From: Endocalyx cinctus
Taxonomy: Eukaryota > Ascomycota > Sordariomycetes > Amphisphaeriales > Apiosporaceae
Length of the DNA: 64,000 nucleotides
NCBI GenBank assembly: GCA_001600455.1
Contig: BCKC01000003.1
Span: 372,001 to 436,000 of the forward strand
Direction: 5' to 3'
Part shown: positions 35,591 to 47,599 of the stretch, piece by piece
How positions within the stretch are numbered: position 1 is the first letter of the stretch
Layout of the letters: each line of letters opens with the position of its first letter
The notes under the pieces: model-generated
Database searches by the model: none
What the model was told of the DNA's origin: nothing
The model's input: only the letters and a program-made list of their open reading frames with translations
Translations under genes and position numbers: made by a program

Positions 35591-38500
35591 AGCAAATTTA
35601 ACGGCGGTTTCGTGACCCTTCTCTCTACTTGATTTGTATCTGTCGGAGTTCATCCAATACCCACTTCGGGCGCTCTAGTAGTTGCTACTGAAAATCACAT
35701 TTTCTCTTCCTGTTATTTGTCTTTCTTTCTTTTTTTGCATTGCAGCGGCGTTCTTCTTTTCACATTTTCACTCTCTTCGGGTTGGTACAGAAATAGTAGT
35801 CCTCAGGGCACAACAGGGAACGCGGGTAGGCAGGAAAGGGGCCAATATTCACCAAAAAAAGAAAAATCTACTGCAATACAGTCGTTCGGGCGAGTTTTAA
35901 TCGCCCTGTTACCTAGAAGCACAATATACCCTCGCTCGGCGCTTCTAGTGTTTTCTTCTCTCTTTTTTTCTTTCTTTTTTTTTTTTTATTAAAAAAAAAA
36001 CGGTCTCGGTCTTAGTCTCTGTCTTGAATCTCTATCGGATTATCTTACTGGCGGAGATGAGAGCTTGGGGATACTTGATGGGCGAGGTGTCAGGGATGAT
36101 TAGAGGGTGGCATAAATTAAAGCATGGATAGTTGAAACATGAGCAGATGGAATTTGTTGGCATCCATTACCTAGGCTGAGATCATCTTCGCATTGAAAGT
36201 AGGAGAGGGATTACCAGGTCCTGGGAATACATGACTAGGAGATTTTCGTTTTATGTTCTATTTTTCTTGTCTCTCGTTCCCAGGTGTGGATGTCAATGAG
36301 CTACAACTGAGGAGAAGTACTAATATATAAAATCCTCTAAGAAGCTCAGATTAATAATAAATTCAACGCCTCTCCAATGGCAGATTTGACTAATTACACT
36401 TGTCCATCAACTTGAGGTCTACTCCTTCTGACACACACATCTTGCCAGACATCATAACATGCAACTTAGGACCCGGACATGTCACCGGCACGGAGTAGTC
36501 TAGAAGATAAGCTACGTTACGCACGATAGCCGGCCTTGCGTAAGCTCGATGGTTATTTGTGGTCAAAAGCTTAAATCACTACTAAGTTTACTCGCTTGCT
36601 ATAGGGTTGGACCAGAGCACGGTAGGCCGCGTGGCGTTATTTCCGATGGAATCCCTCGGGCCGGTAGCTGCATTCCTGCTTACCTAGAGCCTGCCGAAAC
36701 CCGGTGCACGTAGAACTCGTGCGCGAAGTTCTTCTTCACTCTATTTAAATGATATGGAGTCCACGGGTCTCGCCTGCTTGGGAATACTCCAATTGAATAT
36801 GTTATACGACGAAATCACTTCTCCGTCTTAAGAACGCGGCACTTCACCCGGTACCAATAGACGACTAAACCATTGAGTAACTTCGGGGCGAGAGCAGCGA
36901 GTCGCCTAAACTCGAGCTATCTACGAGGGGGGTGGTTCGACTTTAGAACGGAGCGATTTTAACACCTTACCGGGTGTTATATCTAGCCTGGAATTTTCTA
37001 TGGTTGGTAGTTTGCCTGAGTCTCTCGTAGTAGGCCTTCCATCCAGTCGGATATGGTTATTAATACCAGCAATACGAATTTTTATCAATATCCCATTTTT
37101 GCCACTGATCTTTAATTGACTAGACACCCGGGTCTTTCTGTAAGCTGCAAGCTTACCTCCAGTGCTTCGCCTGTATTGATACATATATATAAAAACTACG
37201 GATGAGGTAATTTCTCTTGTTCCCCCTTAGTACTTTACCATTGTCTTCAAATCATCATTTCCTACTTGGCGATCTGCTGATTAACACGTATGGTCTCACG
37301 AATGGAACCCAGGAGCTCGGGACGAGACGGCGCCTGTCCGGCAGCTTTGAGTTCCTTTGGTTTAAAACCAGCCCGATGCTAAAGAACTAGAGGTACCGAG
37401 AGACCCTCGCACCTTCATATCTGCAGATAATTCACCGACAGCAATCTGGTTATTTTCTCTATCCAGGCTGCTTCCGGGGACGGAATCAGAAAAGAGCTGG
37501 GCTCTACCCTTCAAGCAGGATAACGTCTTGTCAAGCACGTATTTTAATTTCTCGCTCCCGAGAGTATCAGCATCCCTAGGATGAATTTCAAGGTCTTGCG
37601 TAACGGCGTTATTCTTATTCTTTTTGGGGAATATAGATAGGTTGTTGGTCTCGAACAGGTTCAATTCTGATGGGTGCGCTTAGGAGTGTTTCGGGTGCTC
37701 CCATAAACCGCCCAAACGATTCGTATGGGGCAAGTTTTGAGAAATTCTCTTGGCTTGGCCATTCTTTTTATCGAAATATGATGAATGTCCACGTTATCTG
37801 CAGAGTAAGGGCTAAGAATACGGTGAGGCTAAAGGGAGAAAGCTATCCCTGACCTGTAGATAGGCCCCGGTACTGACAAACAGCGCAAGCTCGGTGTGGG
37901 TCGTTGTAATGGAGTATCTGGGATTAAGGGGCGTGGTCTAGATTGTTGAAAGTGCAAAGAAACCCCTTTGTAGCTTATGATAAAAAGTATTCTGGCGAAA
38001 CATGCCTTGGTCTCTTGTGGTCGTTAAAATAAACTGAGAAGGAGAGTGACAACACTATGTCTCTGTGGAAACAGTCTAACATGTTTTTCTCTTCTCATTT
38101 CTTTCTTTCTTGATCTCAGCTATTCTCCCATCGCCAATATTTCTAACCCTCGACGCTTTCACAATTCACTCACGACCACGAGCATACATCGGATCTCCTA
38201 GAGAAACTATATAGGCCCCAAATTATTCTCGCATATATTGCCCTTGCTCTGGATGAGTCGGGTGTACGGAAACGAGATATATGACGGCGGAGTCTAAGTA
38301 TCCTAGTGTGGACCGCCGTGGATATTTATGGTCAAAACCATGGCCCAAGGCAGATTATCATGCCCATACACTCCTGTACTGCCTTAGGGGCCATCGCATC
38401 GCACGCCAATAGGTGATATCTTAAATCGATTTTGTCAAGGAACTACCATCTTTCTGTCCACGGAAGAGATACGAAGAAAAGAAGAAAAATATGCCTGCAA

Positions 38501-39919
38501 CAGCTATCAGCAGGGGTAAATTTGAATCTCCCGAGATCCGTCCTCGATTGGATGAATTTCGATCTCGTGTGGGTTGTCGATCCTGGGGTGCTGAGATAAT
38601 TATTAATCACATCTCGTCGTGGCCAAAGATATTCGCGCGTATCCTCCGAACATCCTTCATACGCCATTCACTCTACAACCCAGCGCGCTGCCGGCCCTCT
38701 TCCAAGGCGCTTTTAACGCGAGCACCGCCTGTATCTCTATAATTAACGCTACCAGGCCGGCCGTGATAACAGCTATAGAAAAACGTGCTATTTTACTAGG
38801 TGAGTATTCTACCTAACCCTACCCCTCCTTTAAAAAAGGGGGGTTCTATGGCCCCCGATAAAAACACCGACCGAATCCTGTATAAACTACGGCAGAAATA
38901 AGTGGTAGCCGACTACGATGAAAAAAAGCCAACACTTCTTATCCTAACTTCCTATCCCTAGAAGGTCACAAGGTATGTCTACAGGCGCTGCTTGTCGCTC
39001 ACATTATCCATACATACCAACGATGATGAACGCTCTGACAAAGGCGTACATACACCTTGAGCTAGGCTAGAAAAATATGACGATCAAGCGGCTACTCGGC
39101 CATCTCGAGAAGTTGATCATTGCTCCTTGATGGGGAAGAAGGTATAAGGACGATCTGACGATACCGAGGGATGAGGATTATAAGTACATGAATATAGGGA
39201 AAATGGATCGATGACTTTTTGGGTAAGTTGCTCTTGAGCGTTTGTACTTGTACGGTATACGTTATGAAAAGAATCTCATCTGCACGCATGAAGAAGAACG
39301 AGAAGTTGTAAAGACGTTCCCCGGGTGTCGTAAAAGAACTGGTATCGCACTGTCGCAGCGAAGTGAAAAATCTCGAACCCGGAGAAAACAACCGGGAAGG
39401 ATATTTCCCCCGCTTTTGTTTTTGCTGCTGTGCGTAATTCGCCTGACCTAAAACGACAGCAGGTCCACGGGTAGGACTTGAAGGTAGGACGAAAGTAGCA
39501 GTAGGTCACCCCTTAGCCATTTTCTGAAGTTAGAATGGATTGATTATTATTGTCGTATCCTTCTCTAAATTACTAATGAATTTATTGACTAACTGGGACC
39601 ATTTTCCCAAAGCGGTATATAGAGGGTGTATGTTAATAAGTAAATTAAAGATTTCTCGGAGAAAGTCATGATGTTGCGTTTGCATGGCACGAGTTTAGAA
39701 TCATAAATTTATGATATTGAGATCAATAGAAAGGTAATTAGGTAGATTTTTCGATTATATAAAGACCTAGATGCATCATGAGTATTTTGGAGATTTGAGT
39801 ATGTCATGCGTAGTATCACCGACAACATCGCCCGCGTTTACTTTACCCAACCAATTCATTCACAGGTAGCACTTTACTTCACATCAGCCGAAGCTCCCAC
39901 AAGATAAACATCAGCGACA
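35591..39919. other. 4.3-kb gene-poor region
   Basis: Holds a poly-T/poly-A stretch at about 35965-36000 and otherwise mixed sequence. Minus-strand frames of 87 codons (36921-37184) and 100 codons (37362-37664) and plus-strand frames at 38491-38816 have no recognisable domain or convincing splice partners. They could be decayed gene pieces. Segment 39540-39780 is A+T-rich and leads into the promoter of the next gene. Confidence 0.45.
39756..39763 (+). promoter_or_regulatory. Candidate TATA box of the Gal80-like gene
   Basis: TATATAAA lies about 157 bp upstream of the ATG at 39920, in an otherwise unremarkable leader. Confidence 0.4.
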
Positions 39920-41113
39920 ATGGCCCCTCTCCGCGTAGGACTTATTGGTCTCTCAGCCTCCGCCAGGACGTCGTGGGCAGCCGAGGGACACCTACCGTAC
40001 CTACTCTCGGCCCGAGGAAAATCTCATTACGAGATTGTAGCACTTCTTAACTCGAGCGTTGCCGCGGCTCGGGCAGCCCGCGAGCACTTCGGTCTACCCG
40101 ACACCGTCAAGGTCTACGGGGACGCGGAAGACCTCGCCGCGGACGGCGAAGTTGATCTCGTCGTCTGCAACACGAGGGTTGACGTACATGTTGCGACGAC
40201 GGTGGCATCATTCAAAGCAGGCAAGGACGTTTTCGTCGAGTGGCCTTTGGCGGAGAACTACGAGAGGGCCGTGGCCGAATTCACCGGCCCTCAACAGGGG
40301 TTTCCGCAGAACAGCATCATCGGTCTACAGGGGCGTGTCTCCCCCGTCGCGATCAAGATCCGAGAACTGCTAGGGTCAGGTAAGATCGGCCGAGTTCTAA
40401 GCAGCGACGTCCAGGTGTTCGGCAGTCTCAGCCCCCGGGACAGGCTGCCGGACGCGCTCACGTGCTTCGCCGACAGGTCGATCGGGGGAAACCCGATCAC
40501 GGTCGCGTTCGCGCACACGATTGATTACATCCACGACATCCTGGGCGAGTTCGAAGAGGGTGCTTTCCAGAGTCGAATGCAAATCCAACGACCGATGCTG
40601 ACGCTTATGGAAAGCAAAGACGGCGCGCAGGTCCGATCGAACGTGCCCGATCTCCTAGCGCTCCACGGCAAGCTAAGCAAAGGAAGGGTGGATATCGCCG
40701 ACGACGCGACCCTTTCCGCCAGGTTCCGATCCGGACCGGAGTTTAAGGGGACGCCGGGACTTACTTGGAGGATCAACGGCGAAAATGGAGAGATGATGGT
40801 GACAGCTCCCGGTGGATATTTGCACGCCCCATTCGAGCGAAGCGAAGTCAGCATTAAAATTCATGATTACGCGACAGACGAGGTTACCGGGGTGGAGTGG
40901 GACTGGATGCAGTGGCAGAAAGAGCTCCCCGTGCGAGGAAGAATGGTGGCGGAAATGTATGAACGATATGCTCGTTGGCACGAAGATGGGCGTCCAGCTA
41001 CCGTCGGAGACGTCGAGGATGAGTTTCCTCGCATCCAAGACGCCGTCGGACGAATGAAAGAGCTGGATGATATCTTTAAGCAGTTTGATTCTCAAAACAT
41101 GATAAGAAGTTGA
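39920..41113 (+). CDS. Gal80-like Gfo/Idh/MocA-family protein
   Basis: Single exon, 397 residues, ATG in good context (ACAATGGCC). The N-terminal Rossmann fold starts with V-G-L-I-G-L-S-A, and the family's C-terminal beta-sheet domain follows from about residue 130. Two local motifs are those of yeast Gal80: F-V-E-W-P-L-A (Gal80 has VEWALA) and I-G-L-Q-G-R-V-S-P (Gal80 has SLQGRKSP). True dehydrogenases of this fold use the Lys of an E-K-P motif; here that position is Trp, so catalysis is doubtful. Gal80 senses NADP and restrains the Gal4 activator. In filamentous fungi related proteins are widespread and their targets largely unknown. The neighbours are a permease, an LPMO and a rhamnosidase, so a role in sugar-responsive regulation is possible. 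A plain oxidoreductase cannot be excluded. Confidence 0.75.
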   Translation: MAPLRVGLIGLSASARTSWAAEGHLPYLLSARGKSHYEIVALLNSSVAAARAAREHFGLPDTVKVYGDAEDLAADGEVDLVVCNTRVDVHVATTVASFKAGKDVFVEWPLAENYERAVAEFTGPQQGFPQNSIIGLQGRVSPVAIKIRELLGSGKIGRVLSSDVQVFGSLSPRDRLPDALTCFADRSIGGNPITVAFAHTIDYIHDILGEFEEGAFQSRMQIQRPMLTLMESKDGAQVRSNVPDLLALHGKLSKGRVDIADDATLSARFRSGPEFKGTPGLTWRINGENGEMMVTAPGGYLHAPFERSEVSIKIHDYATDEVTGVEWDWMQWQKELPVRGRMVAEMYERYARWHEDGRPATVGDVEDEFPRIQDAVGRMKELDDIFKQFDSQNMIRS

Positions 41114-42995
41114 TAGTTGATACCGAATTAATTGCGACCACCCTTTCGATACTATGATTAGTAGTAGAGTACCTCGCGTGAAATCGGATTCTCGGAAAGA
41201 GTGTTACCTATGATGTATCGTAAACTAAGCTATAGTCCATACTACTAATTTACCCAGTAGACCGTCTAAAACATATACAAGTACGTACGGATATACCATT
41301 GTATTACAAGTACACGACGCGACGCGAGGCTTACCGGAACGGGTACACTAAATAGAATGAATGGAGCCGAGCTGATTTATGGGTACTCTCGGAGGGTCTT
41401 TCGGTCAATCTAACGAGTTTAGTTATAAAATTATACCGATTTTCGACGTAATAACGTAAAGAACCAAGCAATCCAAGACACCAAAAGATGGCCGCATAGT
41501 TAAGTATTATATAAAAAAAGAAAATTCTTTTCAAATTCATTTAAAATGTCTTCGTTCACGTTACTAAACAATAACTAGAAATTATCAAATTTTTCATGAT
41601 TTATACCGTCACATATACATAGGAATATACCTAGGAATATACCTAGGAATATACCTAGGAATATATATCGTCTTATACGTAGATCTATCGAGGAAATGCA
41701 TGATGAGCAGAGTTTTCTCTCTCTCTTTTTTTCTCTCTAAAATGATCATCGATTGGTATTGTTTGTATTATGCTAACCTAATAAAATCATGGGTTAGAAG
41801 ATACTTGACGCAATCAAATAATAAGATCCATAGTGTACAGTGATATATATGGATATGTAAACCGATACAAAAGATATCCATTCCAATTCCATTATTAGAA
41901 GAAGTAGGAATAATTATCCTGAAATCACCGAGTACCTTGGGTAGATGCTTATCGGTAAATGACGATAAAGACGAAAGATAAAGACGAAGATAAAGAAAAA
42001 GCGACGATGATGAGGCTTGCATTTTATATTACATTACATTACTTGTACATCTAAACTTCTTTTTTTTTCTACACTATCTAAACCCCGGAAGGAAGAGTAC
42101 CTCGGTCACTATATAATTAATAAAAGTATCACGCGATACCCAATTGAGGGTTATACCGATGTAACGCTGATAATACGGCGACTCCGCCGAGAGATTCCAC
42201 GATGATGGCATCCCGCACTAAACGGTACTGGGCAGGTTGGCTCTATCGCTCATGGGGAATTAAATATGGTACCACGCGACGATAATCCACAATGGGGAGG
42301 GTCCTCCACCCCCTACCCCGTCAATACATGTACATTTGCATATACTGTAGTACTTAGGCGATACCGAAGTACTTGTAGTGTAATGCTATTTGAGGTTTCC
42401 AAATGAGAAAAGACAAGGAATAAAATAGGTACATCATATACGTAGAAGATAACCAAACCAAAGAAGAAGGAATATACGTCAGAAATCCTTGAAGTACCTG
42501 AGCAGGGCTGGGTTACCTGATCTCCCCGAAAGAGGTATCAAATAATCTTTTTTTTTTTTTTTTTCTTTTTAATTACTTCTTGTTTTTTTTTTAATGCTTA
42601 TGATTCGTTATCTTTTGTGAAACCAATCCTCTCTCTCTAAGCAAACTTTATCTTCTTCTATCTTCTCTTTCCTCTATTTTCTCCGTCAACTTTTATCGTC
42701 TCTACCTACACTCAATTCCAATTCTTTCCCTTCAATATATCGCTATGCTTACGGAATAAGCCCCTTTTTCTTTTTTCTTTCCCTTCCTTCATTATTTCTT
42801 CTCTTTTTGTAGAAGAGCGGTTGGTAGATTATTTATTCTACCGTTAACTACCCTCGCGCTTTGATCACGCGACGCTCCGGTCATTCACCCACCGCGGTAC
42901 GGTACACCGAGGTAACGAATTAGGAGACCCGACCGCATCATCATCGACCGGATCATTCTTTTTGCCTTTTAAGCCGTAAAAGACCGATTTCAGTC
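41114..42995. other. Intergenic region
   Basis: Contains a 12-bp tandem repeat (41621-41666), a TTTTTTTTCT stretch near 42060, a long poly-T (42547-42566) and a pyrimidine-rich leader (42630-42820) ahead of the permease gene. No gene was recognised. Confidence 0.5.
41621..41666. repeat. Four copies of a 12-bp tandem repeat
   Basis: AGGAATATACCT is repeated head to tail three times plus a partial fourth copy. The junctions create CCTAGG palindromes like those in other intergenic regions here. Confidence 0.85.
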
Positions 42996-44761
42996 ATGGA
43001 GAGAGTAAACAGCCGGAAGAGTAACAAAATGACGGCCAAGTCGTTAGAAGGCGCCGAGAACGACGGCGGTTCCGCCGATCATGTCCTTGAATCCCTAGGT
43101 TACAAGCCCGAATTATGTCGGAACCGGTCTACCCTGCAAGTCGCCTTCATGTCCTTTGTCCTGGCCTCTATTCCCTATGGCCTGGCCACAACCTTGTACT
43201 ACCCATTGGTCGGCGGTGGTCCTGTTAACATTATCTGGGGTTGGGTTGCAGTATCGCTCATCATTATATGCGTCGCCTCTTCTCTCGGTGAAATTACCAG
43301 CGTTTACCCGACCGCCGGCGGCGTCTACTACCAGGCCTTCATGTTAGCTCCCCCGGCCTGGCGCCGCGTTGCCGCCTGGATTTGTGGTTGGCTCTTCGTC
43401 GTCGGAAACATCACTATCACCTTATCTGTTCAGTTTGGTACTACTTTGTTCCTCGTCGGCTGCATCCAAGTCTTTGAAAATGCCGACGGATCCCCCATTT
43501 TCGCCGGTGAGGCCTATCAGGTCTTTCTTATCTTCCTGGGTATCACCCTTCTTTGCAATGCCATCTCCGCCCTCGGTAACCGATGGCTCCCTATTCTTGA
43601 CGTACGACCCCACCGTTCTTTTATTCCCCTGTCGTACCCAAAATGTGCTGATTTGTTTTCTTCTCACTTAGACCTTTGCCATCTACTGGACTTTTGCTGG
43701 AGTCATTGCCATCCTCATCAGTGTCTTGGCCATTGCTAAAAATGGCCGCCACTCGGGAGCATATGTCTTCGGTCACTTCGAGTCAAATTCGGGATGGACG
43801 CCCGGTTGGTCTTTCGTCGTCGGCCTCTTACACGCTGCTTACGCTACCTCGTCTACCGGCATGATCACTTCGTGAGTTCCTTTTTTTTTTTTTTTTAACC
43901 TTTTAATGAAAACTACAAGTTCTAATTTTCTGAATAGGATGTGTGAGGAAGTGCGCGCGCCGGCCACTCAGATCCCTAAGGCTATGGTCCTGACCATTCT
44001 CATGAACACGGTTGCCGGCCTTTTATTTTTGATTCCTCTCGTATTCGTCCTTCCCGATATCCAGGAGCTTATCCTTCTCGCCCAGCCGGTCCCGACTATT
44101 GTCAAGGAAGCCGTTGGCAGTGCGGGTGGATCTTTCGGGCTCATGGTTCCGCTCCTGGTTCTTGGAATTCTCTGCGGTGTTGGTTGTACGACGGCGGCTT
44201 CGCGATGCGTTTACGGCTTCGCTCGTGACGGCGCCATCCCCGGGTCGAATCTCTGGAAACAGGTCAACCACAAGCTAGACGTTCCACTCAATGCTATGAT
44301 GCTCAGCATGGTCGTTCAGATCCTGCTCGGCATCATTTACTTCGGATCGACCGCCGCATTCAACGCCTTCTCGGGTGTTGGTGTCATCGCTTTGACGACC
44401 GCCTATGCCGTCCCTATCGTTGTGAGCATGATCGAACGCCGTAAAACCGTTGCCACGGGCAGTTTCTACCTCGGCAAGCTAGGCTGGTTCTGCAACGTCG
44501 TCGCCGTCGGTAAGTCGTCACTTTGATCCTTGTTGTGTAGTCGTTCTTGCTAACACCGAGGTAATAGCGTGGTCCGCCCTTGCTATTCCTCTTTTCTCTA
44601 TGCCCTCTACTGTTCCCGTAACCGACCCTACGCTCATGAACTATGCCTCCGTCGTTTTCGTTGGGTTCACCCTGATTTCGTTGGCATGGTATATTGCGTG
44701 GGGTCGCAAACACTACAGCGGGCCCCCCACCGAGCACGGTACGGGTACGGTAGAAGAATAG
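42996..44761 (+). CDS. APC-superfamily amine/amino-acid permease (choline/GABA type)
   Basis: Four exons, 42996-43601, 43672-43871, 43938-44509 and 44568-44761 (1572 nt, 523 residues). Introns are GT-AG of 70, 66 and 58 bp; the last has a GCTAAC branch site. About 12 hydrophobic segments are visible. Family marks include S-S-L-G-E-I-T-S-V-Y-P-T-A-G-G-V-Y-Y in the second helix region, W-I-C-G-W-L-F-V-V-G-N-I-T in the third, and M-C-E-E-V-R-A-P-A-T-Q-I-P-K-A just after an exon junction. These are typical of the fungal GABA/choline/amino-acid permease group (Uga4, GabA, Hnm1) at the plasma membrane or vacuole. The substrate cannot be set from sequence. The N-terminus is hydrophilic and may carry regulatory lysines (KSNK). 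An in-frame ATG at 43029 is an alternative start. Confidence 0.87.
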
Positions 44762-45166
44762 AGTAGTATATGTGTAAGTTACAGACCTGCAGTGCTCATG
44801 GCTTAGCTACGTGAAACCGACGTGTTCGTGAAAGTGCCTGCTATGTCAAAATTGAATCCCTTCCTGTGCTATTTTGGAATACTGTTTACGATACCCATAC
44901 CCATGCTATTTTCAAGATACCTATTACCGTGGCAAAATATATTTGTATAAAATTCCATTTCTACTACAGAAGCATCGTGAATAGAATAGAATTTTACACA
45001 TTGAAATATTAGTAGCACGTCTCTGCACTGATTATTGTTAAGGCCCGTGACTCTGCTATATGAATCCTTAGCCGAAGGGAAGGCTACGGATTGACCTGAT
45101 TATCCCTCCAACTTCCTCAAGTTTTGGGTTTTCACTCTAAAGGGTGGTCAACGCGGGTTTAGACCT
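44762..45166. other. Convergent intergenic spacer
   Basis: About 400 bp between the 3' ends of the permease and LPMO genes, with no recognisable feature. Confidence 0.5.
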
Positions 45167-46432
45167 TCAGGCTGTGCACTGAGAGTAATAGTCGTTGAGA
45201 ACCTGGCAAGTACCGCTCTACTCGAATAATCAGCAAATAATTCGTCATATCACCAGCACCAGCTTTGACTCACCGAGCAAGATGTGCATCCAGTCCAGCC
45301 TGTCCCGCCACACTGCGCATACAAGGCAGCGGCGCACCCCGAATCTCCGCTACCAGAAGTAGTAGTCGGTGCCGCGCCGGTAGTTGAACTCGTAATCGTC
45401 GTCATCGTCGTTCCCGTCGTCGTTGTTGCGGCGCCCCCACTTCCGGTGCCAGCAGAGCTCGAGGGGCTGGTCCCGGCGGCGCAGGTGCTCTCGCATCCCG
45501 TGCATCCCGCCCCCGCGCTCTTGGTCGATCCGCCCGCGTACACCGTAGGTCCGGGTGCGACGTACGTGTCCATGGCGGCGTGGATATTAACCAGGATGCC
45601 GGGGTCGCTCGCCGAGTACGCGCCCGGCAGAGCGACGCCCTCGGGCGTAGCCGTCCCCGAGCCGGACACCGTCAGCTGGAAACACGTCATGTAGAACTGG
45701 GCCTGGCCGCTACTGGCCGCGGTATGTAGGGCGAGAGCCTCGGCGCGTAGTAGGTAGTCACCCGGAGCGATGTCCGAGGGGATCACGACGTCCATCAATC
45801 CGCAGCAGGTGTTCAGGTCGTTCGTGCCCCAGTAGTCGGCATCGCCGCTGCTTCCCGATGGATTCTTGGCCCATGTATCGGCGAAGATCTTGAACCAGGA
45901 GCTGCTCGATCCGTCATCCGCGCTCGCGTCTGACACGGCTGCCATGTATACCTGAACCGGCCCGTAATCTGTTGCGGGGACGTGTTAGTATATCGCTTAC
46001 TGAATCGCTTCTCTCTTCGTGGGATAACTAGAAACGAAAAAGTAGAAAGTATGTAGCTATGCTCGATTAACACGTACGCGCACCGCCAATGGCCTCGCTT
46101 GCACAAGACCTGTCCCCGGGCTGTTGATGCATTTCGACCGATACGGTGGACCCAGCCGTCACGCTGCATTTTCCCGAAACGGGGGCCGTGCCGGCGTTGC
46201 AAACGATATCTTGGGATGTCACGTCTTGTACAGGAGAGTTGCTCGACGGTAATCGTGCGCAGGAGGATCCGTGCTGTACTTGTTAGGCGCCCGATTATCA
46301 GGAGCGGTAGGAGTCGCGAGAAAAACTTATCATATCGACGCCTTCAATCCAGAGGTCTTGGAAGGTAGCGTGAGCAGCGACGTGCCTCGCACCCAGAGTA
46401 GCCGCGACGGCCGCATACAAAGTTGACTTCAT
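45167..46432 (-). CDS. AA9 lytic polysaccharide monooxygenase with CBM1
   Basis: Four exons on the minus strand: 46432-46331, 46273-46078, 45968-45274 and 45217-45167 (1044 nt, 347 residues). A 20-residue signal peptide (MKSTLYAAVAATLGARHVAA) precedes His21, which becomes the N-terminal copper ligand of the mature enzyme (HATFQDLWI). The second histidine ligand, His100, is rebuilt exactly across intron 2 in A-I-G-G-A-H-Y-G-P. Tyr192 in Q-F-Y-M-T-C is the axial residue. A Gly/Ser/Thr-rich linker leads to a C-terminal cellulose-binding CBM1 whose final C-Q-V-L-N-D-Y-Y-S-Q-C lies in the last exon. The secreted enzyme oxidatively cleaves cellulose or related glucans. Intron 1 lacks a normal in-phase GT donor: the position reads ATAAGT. 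Without the last 17-codon exon the CBM would be truncated. Confidence 0.88.
46274..46330 (-). other. Unusual first intron of the LPMO gene (AT-AG)
   Basis: The minus-strand sequence begins ATAAGTTTTTC directly after the GVDM codons and ends CCTAACAAGTACAG before CACGGATCC; it is 57 bp with a CTAAC branch motif. Removing it keeps frame and restores the family's G-V-D...C-A-R-L-P order. A GT-AG alternative uses the GT four bases downstream (46326-46325) and the AAG at 46281-46279; it also keeps frame and adds three residues. Confidence 0.55.
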
Positions 46433-47599
46433 AGTGAACAGACAAGTGAAGATAACCCGAATTTTCGAAAGTAAAGGGAGGCGAAAAAGTTATGTGCGCA
46501 ACTACAAGCTGTCGAGTAGACTCACTGCAGATCGTGTAAAGATCGGCGTGAGGCTAGCGAGCTGGAAAGAGAACAGAGGTTATAAATACTAAAAAGATGT
46601 TATACCCCCCGATGATCGATCGCCTCGTTCCACCTCGATTATCCCGGGCTTCTCGTTCGGGCATCGCCCGTTTTCTTTCCGTCGACTCAGCTCATTGGAC
46701 CTCACCATGAACGGACTGGATAGTGACCAGGGGTTATCGAAAGATGACAACCTGGATTTGTCGGTGATGTTCTAGAATATTAACGATACCCACGAGGCCT
46801 GGTTGCAGGTGAGCAATACAACGTACCACAATTGGTGGATTTGAATTTGGATTCGCGCTGAATATATGCTGGTCCGGCAATCTATCTCCAGGTTACCAAA
46901 TTAGGACATAGAAGCCGGGGGGTCAGACTCGCGAAGAGTTAGGTTCACTTGTGGTTAGTGAAAGATTTCTCTTAATAATCGTTACAATAGGAAGAAGTAT
47001 AAGTTTGAAAGGAAACACGATGACATATCTATCACATATCCTTGCTGTTACCATATAAGTATTTAGACCTAGGGACAATTAATAGTTACTGGTGGCGGTG
47101 GATGACTATTACCGTAGTAGTATACGCAAGTAAAAGAAGTCTTGGCTTGACTGGTCAAGACCATGGCAAACTGTTCCGTATAACTGACTAGGCAGCTAGG
47201 TTACTACCCATCAACTTTTGTCTATGAACAAGCAGACAAGATGCGTGTACTTACTGTGTACTATGTAATATAGTCTTTGTAAGATTTGAGGATCTTTGGT
47301 TGGATTATGTAAGATTCGCAATTGAATTATTATATATGTAGATATATATACACGTACGGAGTATGTTAACCTAGCAGCAGATTAAATAACGGTCATATAT
47401 TGGTCCGTATTATCTATTAATAGGAAATAATTATTGAGATTTTTACGTTAACCATGCCATTTGATGCTTTTCTTACTTTATCAACTTCATAATTATATAC
47501 ATTTCTGTTACTCGCCAGCTCTTACAACTCGTTAACTAACTCGAAACTTCCTTTTTCTGAATTCGCATTAACTACACACGTAATAGTGTACGGTGCGCT
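46433..47599. other. Divergent intergenic region
   Basis: Holds the promoters of the LPMO gene (minus) and the small membrane protein gene (plus). A TATATA-rich segment with ACGTACGGAGTA lies at about 47330-47362. No gene was seen. Confidence 0.45.
46578..46590 (-). promoter_or_regulatory. Candidate TATA element of the LPMO gene
   Basis: Read on the minus strand this is GTATTTATAACC, about 150 bp upstream of the start codon at 46432. Position and composition suit a TATA box. Confidence 0.35.

Noticed and set aside
36600..36900. GC-leaning segment inspected for tRNA or 5S rRNA genes
   Set aside because: No tRNA T-arm/D-arm pairing or internal A/B boxes in the right spacing were found.
37362..37664. 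100-codon minus-strand frame
   Set aside because: Some coding-like composition but no recognisable family, no convincing start or splice context; left as unsupported.
45284..45694. 136-codon plus-strand frame
   Set aside because: It is the antisense of the LPMO linker and CBM exon, whose repetitive Thr/Ser/Gly codons leave the opposite strand open.
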